The position numbers and the translations under genes are program-made. This document shows, piece after piece, positions 1 to 10,000 of a DNA stretch of 64,000 bases. Source of the DNA: RGIG4079 sp045646905 (GTDB lineage: Bacteria; Bacteroidota; Bacteroidia; Bacteroidales; Muribaculaceae); assembly GCA_045646905.1 (NCBI GenBank), contig JAZRLP010000004.1, positions 28,018-92,017 on the forward strand, written 5' to 3'. The notes under the pieces are model-generated. The model saw only the letters and a list, made by a program, of their open reading frames with translations. It searched no databases and was not told the origin of the DNA. Each line of letters begins with the position of its first letter. Position 1 is the first letter of the stretch.

Positions 1-2270
1 TCGCGGTGATAACTTACAAGAGGACGACGTTCAACAAGTTCTCTTTCAGGAACATCGACAAAATTATCACCCACCTTATCTTTTGGGTAAGTTGTAGGGT
101 AATCACTAGGTCTATTTGGGATTTCCTCACGAGGGTCATCGCCTAAGAAACGTAAGATCCCCCCCTTTAATGTTGTCTTTTTTAATTGTGGGTCGTGTTG
201 AAATTGTGTTGCCGTATTATCATTAGTATATTGCGATATATACCAACATCCATTATAAAATACGCCTTGGCGATAACAGTCGGGCTCGCTATGGAAATTA
301 GGGAACTCTGTTGCATCGGGAAGGACACAATCATCATAGCCACTATAGTCATCGCCTTCTTTACCTACAATCTTATATTCATATACTTTTGAGATTGAAT
401 AACGTGGCTTTGCCCAGTCACGAGTAGCGATTGTCACTGTTTTATCTTCATTCTTCAGATAATTCAAATATTGATTAGGAACAATTTCTTTGGGATAAGC
501 TGCTTCAATAGTATAACGATATGTAGCACCCGACACACATGTAGTGTCAACATAATTTGACCCACCAATCTCCAATAATTCGCCATTGCGATAGTTTATC
601 ACTTCACCATCTCTTAATACATTATAGTGTTGAGGTTGACATCCATAGCCATGCCATTCTTTCCATAATAGAGAAACAATACAATATCCTTTATTATCTT
701 TCACTGGATTTACATCTACCCATATAGGAGCTGAAGGCATAAAATCGGGAGTAAGAGTTGATGAAATGGTCTCTTTACCAAACACCCCATTTTCATATAC
801 TGGAATTACCTTATAAGTATATGAGCGTGAGTAATATTTACGTTCATCATTTTCAAGAACAGTAGCCCAACAAACATCATCGTGAGTGAGTGAAGTATTT
901 GTAGTTTCACCAATTTTTACCCAATCACTTGAAATGGTTGTACCTGCACCATTTACATATGATGATTTATAATAAACAATATAACTTTTAGCCGATTCAG
1001 GTGCTTTCCATGAGATAGTTGCGTCTTGGCGTCCAATATAGTTAAAATTTTCCGAACAAGAAACTGAAATATTTGAAACTGGGGAGTTCTCGGGCGTTGC
1101 AACAACAGGATAACGATAAACACCGACTCCAGGGATAAAGCCATAGATATATGCATTACATTCATCAACAACTGTAGCATTAAGGCTTTGACGAATGTAA
1201 CTATTTCTTGATGATATATATATAGTTTGCACCTTATCAATCACTGATTTAGAAGTCATGTCATAAATAGTAATTTGCCTATAAGGATTTTCATTTGCAT
1301 AGGTTGTATTATAACTATTATATACCAAAATATCATGATTGCATAAAGTGAATACAGTAAATTGTGGACTATAGTTATCAGTGACAATAGGTGTTGATTC
1401 CCATGTAACAGATGACCCATCAGCACTCAATTCTCCGCGATAAATTGCTTGTGCTGTTGTTGTTGTTCCATTGTAAGCAGGTGTTGTATAATACACTTTA
1501 TTACCATGTTGTTTCACATAGCAATATCTACTATCGGGGCTTTTCCCTCCTGACAATGGGGTTGAATATGTTTTTTTCTCCTTATATGCGCCATTTTCAA
1601 TAGTATATCGTGCAATTGGCGCATTTGCTGCAGCAATCCATATATACCCTGTACCATTAGCACCATCTCCATTAGCACTCATTAAGTATGCAATATTAGT
1701 CATCCATATGCTTCCAGAAACAATATCTAAATTGATTGTTTTCTTTGTCCCAGGCACACCTTTAGCAGGGCGTTCTGTGTAGTATGTAAAAGTATGAATT
1801 CCAACTTGCCAGTCGGCACTTGCTGTTCCTGGCGCATCACCACGCATAGTATGAGTCCAAAGAGTTCCTGCATCATCCGATGCAATAGCCGGTCCCATAT
1901 AATAATAATAACCATTTGTACTTGCTGCACGTTTTACTGGATAATGCTCCAAGGCACTTCCGCCTGAGAACGTTTCAGCTATAATACTTTCACGATTTGA
2001 ACCTGATTTATAAACTTTATACCCTTTTGTACATTGTTGACGTTCGGGAGAATCGGGGTGCATATCCCCTACTTCAGTAGGTGCTGGAAGAGCAAATACA
2101 ACACCATCTGTTACTGCTGATTGTAAATATTTAGAATTAACAGGATAGGTTTCCGAATAACCTAACCAATCAGCCGATTTTACTGAAAAAGTTTGTGCCG
2201 ATGCATTAAAAGCTAATGCTAATACACTAAAGAGCATTGCATTACGCAAAAATAGTTTAATTAGTCTCAT
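1..2270 (-). CDS. Large secreted fibronectin type III-like protein, 3' end outside window (partial)
   Basis: An uninterrupted minus-strand frame starts with ATG at 2270 and is still open at base 1, giving at least 756 residues. It begins with a clear signal peptide (MRLIKLFLRN..., hydrophobic core, cleavage probably after ASA at residues 23-25). Residues about 30-380 are rich in Trp, Tyr and Gly and could form a propeller-like fold. From about 390 to 480 there is an FN3-like segment (DATISWKAPESAKSYIVYY), and a second FN3-like segment follows at about 505-620. The protein is therefore exported and probably surface or extracellular. The C-terminus that would show a T9SS sorting domain lies outside the window. 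A -7 box and an inverted repeat sit upstream at 2319-2359. Export is well supported; the function is unknown. Confidence 0.8.
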   Translation of the reverse strand, partial: MRLIKLFLRNAMLFSVLALAFNASAQTFSVKSADWLGYSETYPVNSKYLQSAVTDGVVFALPAPTEVGDMHPDSPERQQCTKGYKVYKSGSNRESIIAETFSGGSALEHYPVKRAASTNGYYYYMGPAIASDDAGTLWTHTMRGDAPGTASADWQVGIHTFTYYTERPAKGVPGTKKTINLDIVSGSIWMTNIAYLMSANGDGANGTGYIWIAAANAPIARYTIENGAYKEKKTYSTPLSGGKSPDSRYCYVKQHGNKVYYTTPAYNGTTTTAQAIYRGELSADGSSVTWESTPIVTDNYSPQFTVFTLCNHDILVYNSYNTTYANENPYRQITIYDMTSKSVIDKVQTIYISSRNSYIRQSLNATVVDECNAYIYGFIPGVGVYRYPVVATPENSPVSNISVSCSENFNYIGRQDATISWKAPESAKSYIVYYKSSYVNGAGTTISSDWVKIGETTNTSLTHDDVCWATVLENDERKYYSRSYTYKVIPVYENGVFGKETISSTLTPDFMPSAPIWVDVNPVKDNKGYCIVSLLWKEWHGYGCQPQHYNVLRDGEVINYRNGELLEIGGSNYVDTTCVSGATYRYTIEAAYPKEIVPNQYLNYLKNEDKTVTIATRDWAKPRYSISKVYEYKIVGKEGDDYSGYDDCVLPDATEFPNFHSEPDCYRQGVFYNGCWYISQYTNDNTATQFQHDPQLKKTTLKGGILRFLGDDPREEIPNRPSDYPTTYPKDKVGDNFVDVPERELVERRPLVSYHR

Positions 2271-2318
2271 TAATTGAGTATTTAGATTAATAAAAACAAT
2301 CTTTTTTACCTATAAATG

Positions 2319-2359
2319 ATTTGCAACCGACTGTCACACGACCGTCGGTTGCAAATATA
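2319..2359 (-). promoter_or_regulatory. Promoter -7 box with overlapping 13-bp inverted repeat
   Basis: Perfect 13-bp arms (ATTTGCAACCGAC at 2319-2331, GTCGGTTGCAAAT at 2344-2356) are separated by 12 nt. On the minus strand the right arm overlaps TATATTTGC (2359-2351), a match to the Bacteroidota -7 box for the gene starting at 2270. The repeat could be an operator, a 5'-UTR hairpin, or the 3' hairpin of gpmI, which ends at 2367. No strong T-tract follows on the minus strand, so a simple intrinsic terminator is less likely. Confidence 0.5.
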
Positions 2360-2366
2360 ATCTTTT

Positions 2367-3881
2367 TTATCCGATAAGATTTTTACCTGTCATCTCGGTT
2401 GGTTGTTCGATGCCCATGATGTGAAGAATTGTTGGAGCAACGTCGGCAAGGATACCATCGGCAACCTTAGCGTCTTTGTTAGCTGTCACATACACACAAG
2501 GCACAGGGTTAAGCGAGTGAGCAGTGTTTGGAGTGCCATCGGCATTCACTGCGTTATCGGCATTACCATGGTCGGCAATAATGATAACTTCATAGTCGGC
2601 AGCTTTTGCTGCTTCAACTGTTTCGTTAACACAATCGTCAACAGCTTTAACAGCTTTTTCGATAGCTTCGTAGATACCGGTGTGCCCCACCATGTCGCCA
2701 TTAGCATAGTTCACAACGATGAAATCAAATTTTTCTGACTTAATCGCTTCAACCAATTTATCTTTCACTTCATATGCACTCATTTCGGGCTTAAGGTCGT
2801 AGGTAGCCACCTTAGGAGAAGCCACGAGGATACGTTCTTCACCTTCGTAAGGAGTTTCGCGACCGCCATTGAAGAAGAATGTAACATGAGCATACTTTTC
2901 GGTTTCAGCGATGTGAAGTTGTGATTTGTTGAGCGAAGAGAGATATTCTCCAAGAGTGTTTGACACATTTTCTTTGTCAAAAAGAATGTGAACACCTTTG
3001 AATGATGCATCATAAGGAGTCATACAATAGTATTGCAATCCGGGGATTGTCATCATACCTTCTTCGGGCATATCTTGTTGAGTCAACACGATAGTCAATT
3101 CTTTAGCGCGGTCGTTGCGGTAGTTATAGAAAATTACCACATCACCCTCTTTGATGCGACCATCAACATTGGCGTTAACGATAGGTTTCACGAATTCGTC
3201 GGTAACATCGGCATCGTATGATGCTTGCATAGCTGCAACCATGTCGGTAGCTTTTTCACCCACACCGTTTACCAACAAATCATATGCTTCTTTCACGCGT
3301 TCCCATCGTTTGTCGCGGTCCATTGCATAATAGCGGCCAATGATTGACGCTACAACACCTGCCGATTTTTCGCAATGGTTTTGAAGTTGTTCGATAAAGC
3401 CTTTACCGCTGCGTGGATCGGTGTCTCGACCATCCATAAAGCAATGGATAAATACATTGTCGAGAGCATAATGTTTTGCGATATCACAAAGTGCATATAC
3501 ATGTTCGAGTGAAGAGTGAACACCACCATCCGATGTCAACCCCATAAAGTGGATTGATTTGCCATTTTCTTTAGCATAAGAAAACGCATTTTTTATTTCT
3601 GGATTTTCGAGAATTGATCCATCTTTGCAAGCCTTATTAATTTTCACGAGGTCTTGATAAAGCACACGACCTGCTCCAATATTCAAGTGACCAACTTCAG
3701 AGTTACCCATTTGGCCATCGGGCAAACCCACATTTTCACCACTTGCTTGAAGTTGTGAATTAGGATAGTTTTCAATCAAAGAATCCCAATAAGGAGTTGG
3801 TGTAGAATAAATCACATCACCTTTTGTTTTGTTACCGATTCCCCATCCATCGAGAATCATCAATAATGCTTTCTTTGCCAT
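2367..3881 (-). CDS. gpmI: 2,3-bisphosphoglycerate-independent phosphoglycerate mutase
   Basis: Interconverts 3-phosphoglycerate and 2-phosphoglycerate in cytoplasmic glycolysis and gluconeogenesis, using two Mn ions and a phosphoserine intermediate. The 504 aa match the usual 505-515 of the family. The N-terminal metal-binding LDGWG has Asp11. The nucleophile motif MGNSEVGH places the catalytic Ser at 61. The His/Arg-rich CFMDGRDTDP loop and the C-terminal IIADHGNADN metal site are all present. The gene stands alone: a divergent promoter region separates it from the paralog array, and its own -7 box lies at 3933-3941. Nothing unusual in the sequence. Confidence 0.97.
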   Translation of the reverse strand: MAKKALLMILDGWGIGNKTKGDVIYSTPTPYWDSLIENYPNSQLQASGENVGLPDGQMGNSEVGHLNIGAGRVLYQDLVKINKACKDGSILENPEIKNAFSYAKENGKSIHFMGLTSDGGVHSSLEHVYALCDIAKHYALDNVFIHCFMDGRDTDPRSGKGFIEQLQNHCEKSAGVVASIIGRYYAMDRDKRWERVKEAYDLLVNGVGEKATDMVAAMQASYDADVTDEFVKPIVNANVDGRIKEGDVVIFYNYRNDRAKELTIVLTQQDMPEEGMMTIPGLQYYCMTPYDASFKGVHILFDKENVSNTLGEYLSSLNKSQLHIAETEKYAHVTFFFNGGRETPYEGEERILVASPKVATYDLKPEMSAYEVKDKLVEAIKSEKFDFIVVNYANGDMVGHTGIYEAIEKAVKAVDDCVNETVEAAKAADYEVIIIADHGNADNAVNADGTPNTAHSLNPVPCVYVTANKDAKVADGILADVAPTILHIMGIEQPTEMTGKNLIG

Positions 3882-3932
3882 AGTTTTATACCTATATTTT
3901 TTTGTTTTTTTATTTCATAAAAATTTCAGAGT

Positions 3933-3941
3933 GCAAAATTA
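3933..3941 (-). promoter_or_regulatory. Putative gpmI promoter -7 box
   Basis: The minus strand reads TAATTTTGC, matching TAnnTTTG(C), about 50 nt upstream of the gpmI ATG. No clear -33 TTTG lies at the usual spacing. Confidence 0.5.
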
Positions 3942-4057
3942 CAAAAAATCAAGCATATAAAAAACTTACACCATCACAAAAAGACATTTAATTCCTTTAA
4001 AATTAATATTATTGATATTTTTTTTAAATTTTCATCATTTTTCTCGCATTTTATACA

Positions 4058-4066
4058 TAAATTTGC
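4058..4066 (+). promoter_or_regulatory. Putative promoter of the first array gene
   Basis: TAAATTTGC matches the Bacteroidota -7 box and lies 46 nt before the ATG at 4112. It is the leftmost promoter of the four-gene array. A second TTTATACATAAATTGCAAA-like stretch follows at about 4091. Confidence 0.55.
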
Positions 4067-4111
4067 AAATATATACATTAAAAGCACCTATTTATACATA
4101 AATTGCAAATC

Positions 4112-6970
4112 ATGACAAAACTATTTATTATATTTCTGACAACTATATTGTGTTCAATCAGTATTAATGCCAAAACCTACCTCATCAGTAGCAAAGCCAC
4201 TGAAAACGGAGCCCCCATATCTCACGATGAACGATGGTTTACCGTTGGAGAAAATGCGTTCTCCAATTTCAATACATTATTGGCTAATGCCGAAGAAAAT
4301 TCCACTATATATGTTGCCGATGGGATATTTCCCGATAATATCACTATTACAATAGATGGCCTCACTTTTTTAGGGAACAACGCCTTTAATGACTGGACCG
4401 GTAATCGCAAAGAAGAATCAATAATTACCGGCACTATATATATCAAATCATCAAATGTAACCATTAATGGATTTAAATTTACCGAAGGAGGACGCATAGA
4501 ATCAACTGTTGGGACAAATGCTGCCCCATTAAGTGGAATCAAGGTTTTATATAACTATTTTACTGGCATGACTGTAAAACGCTCTACTTCAGAGCCACTT
4601 ATTGAGATAGGCAATATTATTGCCAATGCCAATGCTAATTCAATATCTTCACAATGCCGTTACAAAAACTGCGAAGCATCGCACAATTATTTTAAAGGAG
4701 ATGCTACTCACTACTCTAATTGCATAAGTTTTGGTGGAGCATTTGGTACGACTACAGCCGTTGACAACTATTTCTACGATGGAGGAACTGCTATATATTT
4801 CGCCAATGCACAGGGCACTCTAAACATCAAACACAATGTATTTAAAAATGTAGGCAAAACTACCTATACTGCACCCGATGGGGGCAACAAAGGGGATTTT
4901 TGCATCGCCCTTTATCGTAGTGCATATACCAACTCAACCACAGCCAACATCATTGCCAATGAGTTTGACGGTTGCTATGGACAAGGGTCAGCATTCCCTT
5001 TGATTCGCGTCTTCCATGGAAGTAGTGACAACATCGTTAAGCCTCAAAACTATCGCATAAATGTGAATGAAAACACATTCAAAAACAAACCATCGGTTTA
5101 CCCTAATGCCAACCATGAATTAGCTGGACAAAATTTCCTGCTTTATAATGACCCCGACACTGGCAAAGATGTGAGATTTAATCTTTCAAACAATCATTTC
5201 GACAACCGTTTCTATATGTTTGCATGGGTGACGCTTGACGACCATCAAGGGATAAAGAAAATCTATGCCGACCAATTTTCACGCTTCTATCAAGCATGTA
5301 TTACAAGTAATAAGATGTCGAGTTGGACAAGTTCTCTAACAGGCTCTGATGTAGCCAACCATGTAATAGGGCTTGCTCTTGATGATGTTACAGTGCTTCA
5401 AACCTTTGATATCGACCCCCTCACAGGCGATTTGTATTTTGCTCAAATGATGCCAACAACTCGCAACAACAATTATAACACCCTTCACGGATTACCTTCA
5501 AATCATGATGGGATAGTTATAACACGCGTTCCTTGCACAAGCAAAAACGGATATAAGTACACATATAGCACTAATGTGGAGTCGATGGAGATAGGTTATG
5601 GCGGTCATGGCACAAACATATGCACTGTTCGCGATAAAAATGGCGAATTGTGGATTTGGGGTGGTGGTAATGCCTCGGTCAATGACAACAATGACAAATC
5701 GGCAACAACTGCACGCTTTAAATTCCAAAAAGGCACCGACCTCAACCTCAATGTATCGAGCGACACTGAAAAGATTAAAATTTTCAATGAATTAGGAGCT
5801 GGCAACGAATACCCTGCATGTGATGAAACTTCGCGTCTTCTTTGTGTTTACACAACAACTACCGATGTTCACACCTATTCAATCTATGATCTTGATGATG
5901 CCCTTGAGGGAAAGAAAACTCTCATCAAAAAAGTAAATCTTAATGTTGGAGACTATGCTCGTCCTGCAATTAACAACGACAAGGGCTATGCCACATGGTA
6001 CATTCAAGGGTTTGACATCAACGGTGACCACCTCTATATTTATGAGGGGACACCCAAAGGCACAGAAGGGAACATTAACTCAACCGACCCTACCATCCTT
6101 CTCACTTGCTACAATTGGCGCACCAACACCTATGTATATCGCTCAATGATATACGATTCTCGCCTCAACAGTTTCCCTTATGGCGAACCTGAAGGAGTTG
6201 TGATTCGTCCCGATGAATATGGACATGCGTGCTTATATTTTGCCGTAGTGAATGGAAATGCCGGTGCTCGCAAAGTAAATATCTACAAACACATCATCGA
6301 CTATCATCCTGGCTACAACGCATCTACCCAAAGCGCCACATATGTAGGGAATAGCACCGAAACCACTGCTCATTTCAAAGGTGACTACCCGGCTATGAAC
6401 TATTCTTGCGATACTAATTCACTTAGTTTCGCGACAGAGTCGGTTGACGGAACTGACTCAAAGACCATCACCATTAACAACGGAGAATACCTCTTTGGCC
6501 AATGGTATGGCGTCATCACAGGTGAAGATGGTGAAGCATTTACCGTTTCAATGGCCGAGAACAATGCCTATTCGGCAAAAGCATCGGCTACAGTAACTTT
6601 TAAGCCCAATAATACTTACTCTGACAAGACTTCGTTTAAGGCCTATTTGCGATTATTCTCACCTCTCGCCTCTTCAAACACTGAATCAAACGATATCATT
6701 ATTCCATTAACAGCATCATATACTGGACCTACAAGCAATGTTGATGTTAAAAATATTATCGAGGAGTCCATTGTTAAAGTTATTAAGAAAACTCTAATAG
6801 TAGAAAATATTGAAGTCGCTGAAATTAATGTATATACTATTACCGGTGCATTAATCGCAAGCAGTAAGAATAGCAACAGCATTGATTTATCGCATTTAAA
6901 TGGAGTTTATATTGTCAATATCCAATCTATTAACAATAACTCGTTTACAAACAAGATTATAATACAATAA
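4112..6970 (+). CDS. Giant secreted beta-helix/propeller protein, array paralog 1
   Basis: A 952-residue exported protein. ATG 4112 is preferred over an in-frame TTG at 4103 because it starts directly at the signal peptide (MTKLFIIFLTTILCSISINA). Residues about 20-370 resemble a right-handed parallel beta-helix (recurring HNYF, DNYFYDGG, NxFKN turns), as in polysaccharide lyases and pectate-lyase-like adhesins. About 380-740 carries motifs shared with all paralogs: FDIDPLTGDLYF, GHGTNICTVRDKNGELW, YDLDDALEGK and GEPEGVVIRPDEYG, suggesting a propeller possibly akin to the phage P68 RBP/TagC type (inference). About 770-860 is Ig-like. The last ~65 residues resemble a T9SS type A sorting domain (VYTITGALIASS, SHLNGVYIV). 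Substrate unknown; likely surface-attached or released. Confidence 0.8.
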   Translation: MTKLFIIFLTTILCSISINAKTYLISSKATENGAPISHDERWFTVGENAFSNFNTLLANAEENSTIYVADGIFPDNITITIDGLTFLGNNAFNDWTGNRKEESIITGTIYIKSSNVTINGFKFTEGGRIESTVGTNAAPLSGIKVLYNYFTGMTVKRSTSEPLIEIGNIIANANANSISSQCRYKNCEASHNYFKGDATHYSNCISFGGAFGTTTAVDNYFYDGGTAIYFANAQGTLNIKHNVFKNVGKTTYTAPDGGNKGDFCIALYRSAYTNSTTANIIANEFDGCYGQGSAFPLIRVFHGSSDNIVKPQNYRINVNENTFKNKPSVYPNANHELAGQNFLLYNDPDTGKDVRFNLSNNHFDNRFYMFAWVTLDDHQGIKKIYADQFSRFYQACITSNKMSSWTSSLTGSDVANHVIGLALDDVTVLQTFDIDPLTGDLYFAQMMPTTRNNNYNTLHGLPSNHDGIVITRVPCTSKNGYKYTYSTNVESMEIGYGGHGTNICTVRDKNGELWIWGGGNASVNDNNDKSATTARFKFQKGTDLNLNVSSDTEKIKIFNELGAGNEYPACDETSRLLCVYTTTTDVHTYSIYDLDDALEGKKTLIKKVNLNVGDYARPAINNDKGYATWYIQGFDINGDHLYIYEGTPKGTEGNINSTDPTILLTCYNWRTNTYVYRSMIYDSRLNSFPYGEPEGVVIRPDEYGHACLYFAVVNGNAGARKVNIYKHIIDYHPGYNASTQSATYVGNSTETTAHFKGDYPAMNYSCDTNSLSFATESVDGTDSKTITINNGEYLFGQWYGVITGEDGEAFTVSMAENNAYSAKASATVTFKPNNTYSDKTSFKAYLRLFSPLASSNTESNDIIIPLTASYTGPTSNVDVKNIIEESIVKVIKKTLIVENIEVAEINVYTITGALIASSKNSNSIDLSHLNGVYIVNIQSINNNSFTNKIIIQ

Positions 6971-7056
6971 TCAATACTCATCAAATACAGTGCAATAAAA
7001 ATAACCCTTTTATAATATCATATAATGATTTAATAGAACCTAATAATTTAAAAATT

Positions 7057-10000
7057 ATGAAACATTTTATTTTAGCCATTATTTTAGCATTATGTACGAC
7101 AACAATCTCGGCAAAATCTTTTTTGATAGACAGCAATTTATCAACTGTAAGTGATGAATTACTCGCCCAACACAATAATGATGGAGGGACATATGCTCTC
7201 TATAATGGAAAATTTTATCGCATAGGAGTAACCGCATTCCGCTCATTTAAAGAATTTACCGACAACCAGACAACTTGCGGGGTAAGTTCGGGCGACACTC
7301 TTTATGTTGCGCCTGGGCAATACACCGAAGATGCGACTATAAATGTTGCAGGTCTTACAATCCTCGGCCATAATGCCAACAAAGATTGGACCTCGACACG
7401 CGATGCTCTAGAAACAGAGCTTCAAGCAACTCTTAGCATCGAAGCAAGTAATATAATTGTAAATGGTTTTAAGGTTACTGGCAATGGTCGTATATTGAGC
7501 AACGCTGGGACTAATAGTGCTCCTTTTAGCGGAATAAAGGTATTGTATAACTATTTTTGCAATTCTACTAGGGTTCGAAATTTCTCACAGCCTCTTGTCG
7601 AGATAGGTGACCGTTATGCAAATGCAAGTGCACCAAGCAACACTTCACAATTAAGATATCTAAATTGTGAAGTAGCCCACAACTATTTCTATTTACCCGA
7701 AGGCACAACCACAACTCACCCTTGTGGTATAGCTGTATGTGGTGCAGGTGGCACAACTCGTGTTCATGATAATTATTTTTATGAAACTGGCACAAGTGTA
7801 TTGATAGAAAATGCTCAAGGTAATATTCATATCGACCACAATGTATTTAAAGATGTTGGGGCAAATACTATCCGCACCGCAACTGGGACTGGAGATAACG
7901 ACAAGAAAGGTGATTTTGGGATAGTTTTATATCGTAGTGCCTATGCTAATTCAACTAATGTTTATATCCAAGACAACGAATTTGACAACTGTCAAGGACA
8001 AGAAACATTAGGTGCTCTTATTCGAGTGTGGGCAGGCAACCCTGATAAATCCGATTTTGTAACTCCAGTAAATCTCAAAATCAACATCAACCGCAACTCT
8101 TTCAAAGGAAAAACATCTATTGTTTCAAGTGCCATCATGAAAGCAGATAATAATTCAACTGACCAAGCTGGAGAGAATATAATTCTGTATCAAGACAACC
8201 GCGACCAATATGATAACATCATTTACAATCTCCAAGACAATCGATATGACAATCGTCTATATAAATTTGCGTGGATTAAACTAAATGATGGTCGTCCTCG
8301 TCGTGAAATATATGCAAACAACTTTACACAATTTATTTTGGGGCATGACTACTCTACATTTGGAATTGGGAAATGGACAACTGGAGACATCAACTCAGCA
8401 GTAATTAATACTGATGTAACAAATGTTGCTTCATACTTCGATGATGACAGAAATACATCAATTAGACAATATCCCAACTCAGTTATCCAATCAATGGATA
8501 TAGACCCCGAAACAGGCGACATATACGTTCTTCAAAAACTCGGCACCACTCACAACGAAGAATTATGCAACGCCTATGGATTAGTTGCCAAAGAGGAAGA
8601 AGGGTTAAGACTTACACGTATCCCTTGCATTCAGAGAGCAGTTCGCCACACAAGTAATCCAGACCGACGATTAGACCAATATGACATTGATGGTTCTAAT
8701 TGCCAATCTATGCAATTGCTCCGTGCTGGTCATGGCGTAAAATTAAGCATCGTTAGAGATAAAAATGGGCAACTATGGATGCTTACTGGAGGCAAAGGTG
8801 ATAACAAGGGGACCGAAAACGACATTTCGGGTAATGCAGTAACAAAATTCAAATTTGTTAATGGAGCACGAGCAATACTTACCGAAAATGGGCATTCAGC
8901 CGACTTGAAACGCAGCGATATGAGCATCTCATTTATCGAGCATCCACTCGGTTATATCAATACATACGGAGCCGTTGATGAATATTCACGCTACTTTTGT
9001 TTTAGTTCCTCTAAAAGTGGTGTAAGAACCTACTGCATCTATGACCTTGATGAGATTCTTGAAGGCAAAGCCAATCCTAAACTTCTAAAAGAAATTTCAA
9101 TACCTAAATACACAAAACCTCTACAAAGCACCGAATTTCTTAATGGGGACCATCCTGCTACAAATAATGAATTTAGCGCTATTGATAAGGGATTTGAAAC
9201 TTGGGCATATCAAAGTTATGCCATTTCGGGTGACTATATATATTTTCTTGAAGGGATAAGCGACTCTTCTGACAACAACTCCGCCCTAATTGTAAAATCA
9301 GGAGACCCTGTTATAGTAGTAAGCATTTACAATTGGCGCACAAATCAATACCTAAAACGCTATCGCGTAAACTATGCTCGTGTAAATAGAAACTTTGGCG
9401 AGCCTGAAGGATTAACAGTTCGTCCCGATATTTATGGACACACCTCCATGTATATTGCACTCGCAGATGGAGGGAGTGGAGATCGTCGAACATCTATCTA
9501 TCGCTGGCACGTGAATCGCTACATTCAATATTTTGATAAAAACCTTGGATACGACCAATTAACGTATCGCATTTCGGGTGACGACGATAATCCCAACACT
9601 CTTCAATTTGATAATACACAATATTCAGGAATAACATTTACTCACAATGCACCAACTGAAGGGCTTGCATTTAGTGCGAGTCAATGTGCTGAAGAGGTAG
9701 AAGCACAATCGGTTACTATTACCAATACTGGAGAGTATCGCTATGGTGCTTGGGATGGCACTATTAGTGGTGAAGATGCGGGACTTTTCAGCGTTGAAAT
9801 ACCCAAAAATGACCAATTTAGCACTGAGACAGTTACTGCAACCATTAAATTCACTCCCGACGGCAAAAAACGTGAATATAACGCAACTCTACGATTGTTC
9901 TCACTGCTTGCCTCTTCAAAAGTTGAATCTAACGATATTGTGATACCTTTAACTGCTACCTACGACGGGCCATTATCCCACGGAATGAAGCCTCAAATAA

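Noticed and set aside
4222..4542. Minus-strand ORF inside array paralog 1 with a look-alike at 16446-16634 in paralog 4
   Set aside because: The similarity comes from the opposite strand of the conserved beta-helix; there is no promoter and the sense frame is clearly coding.
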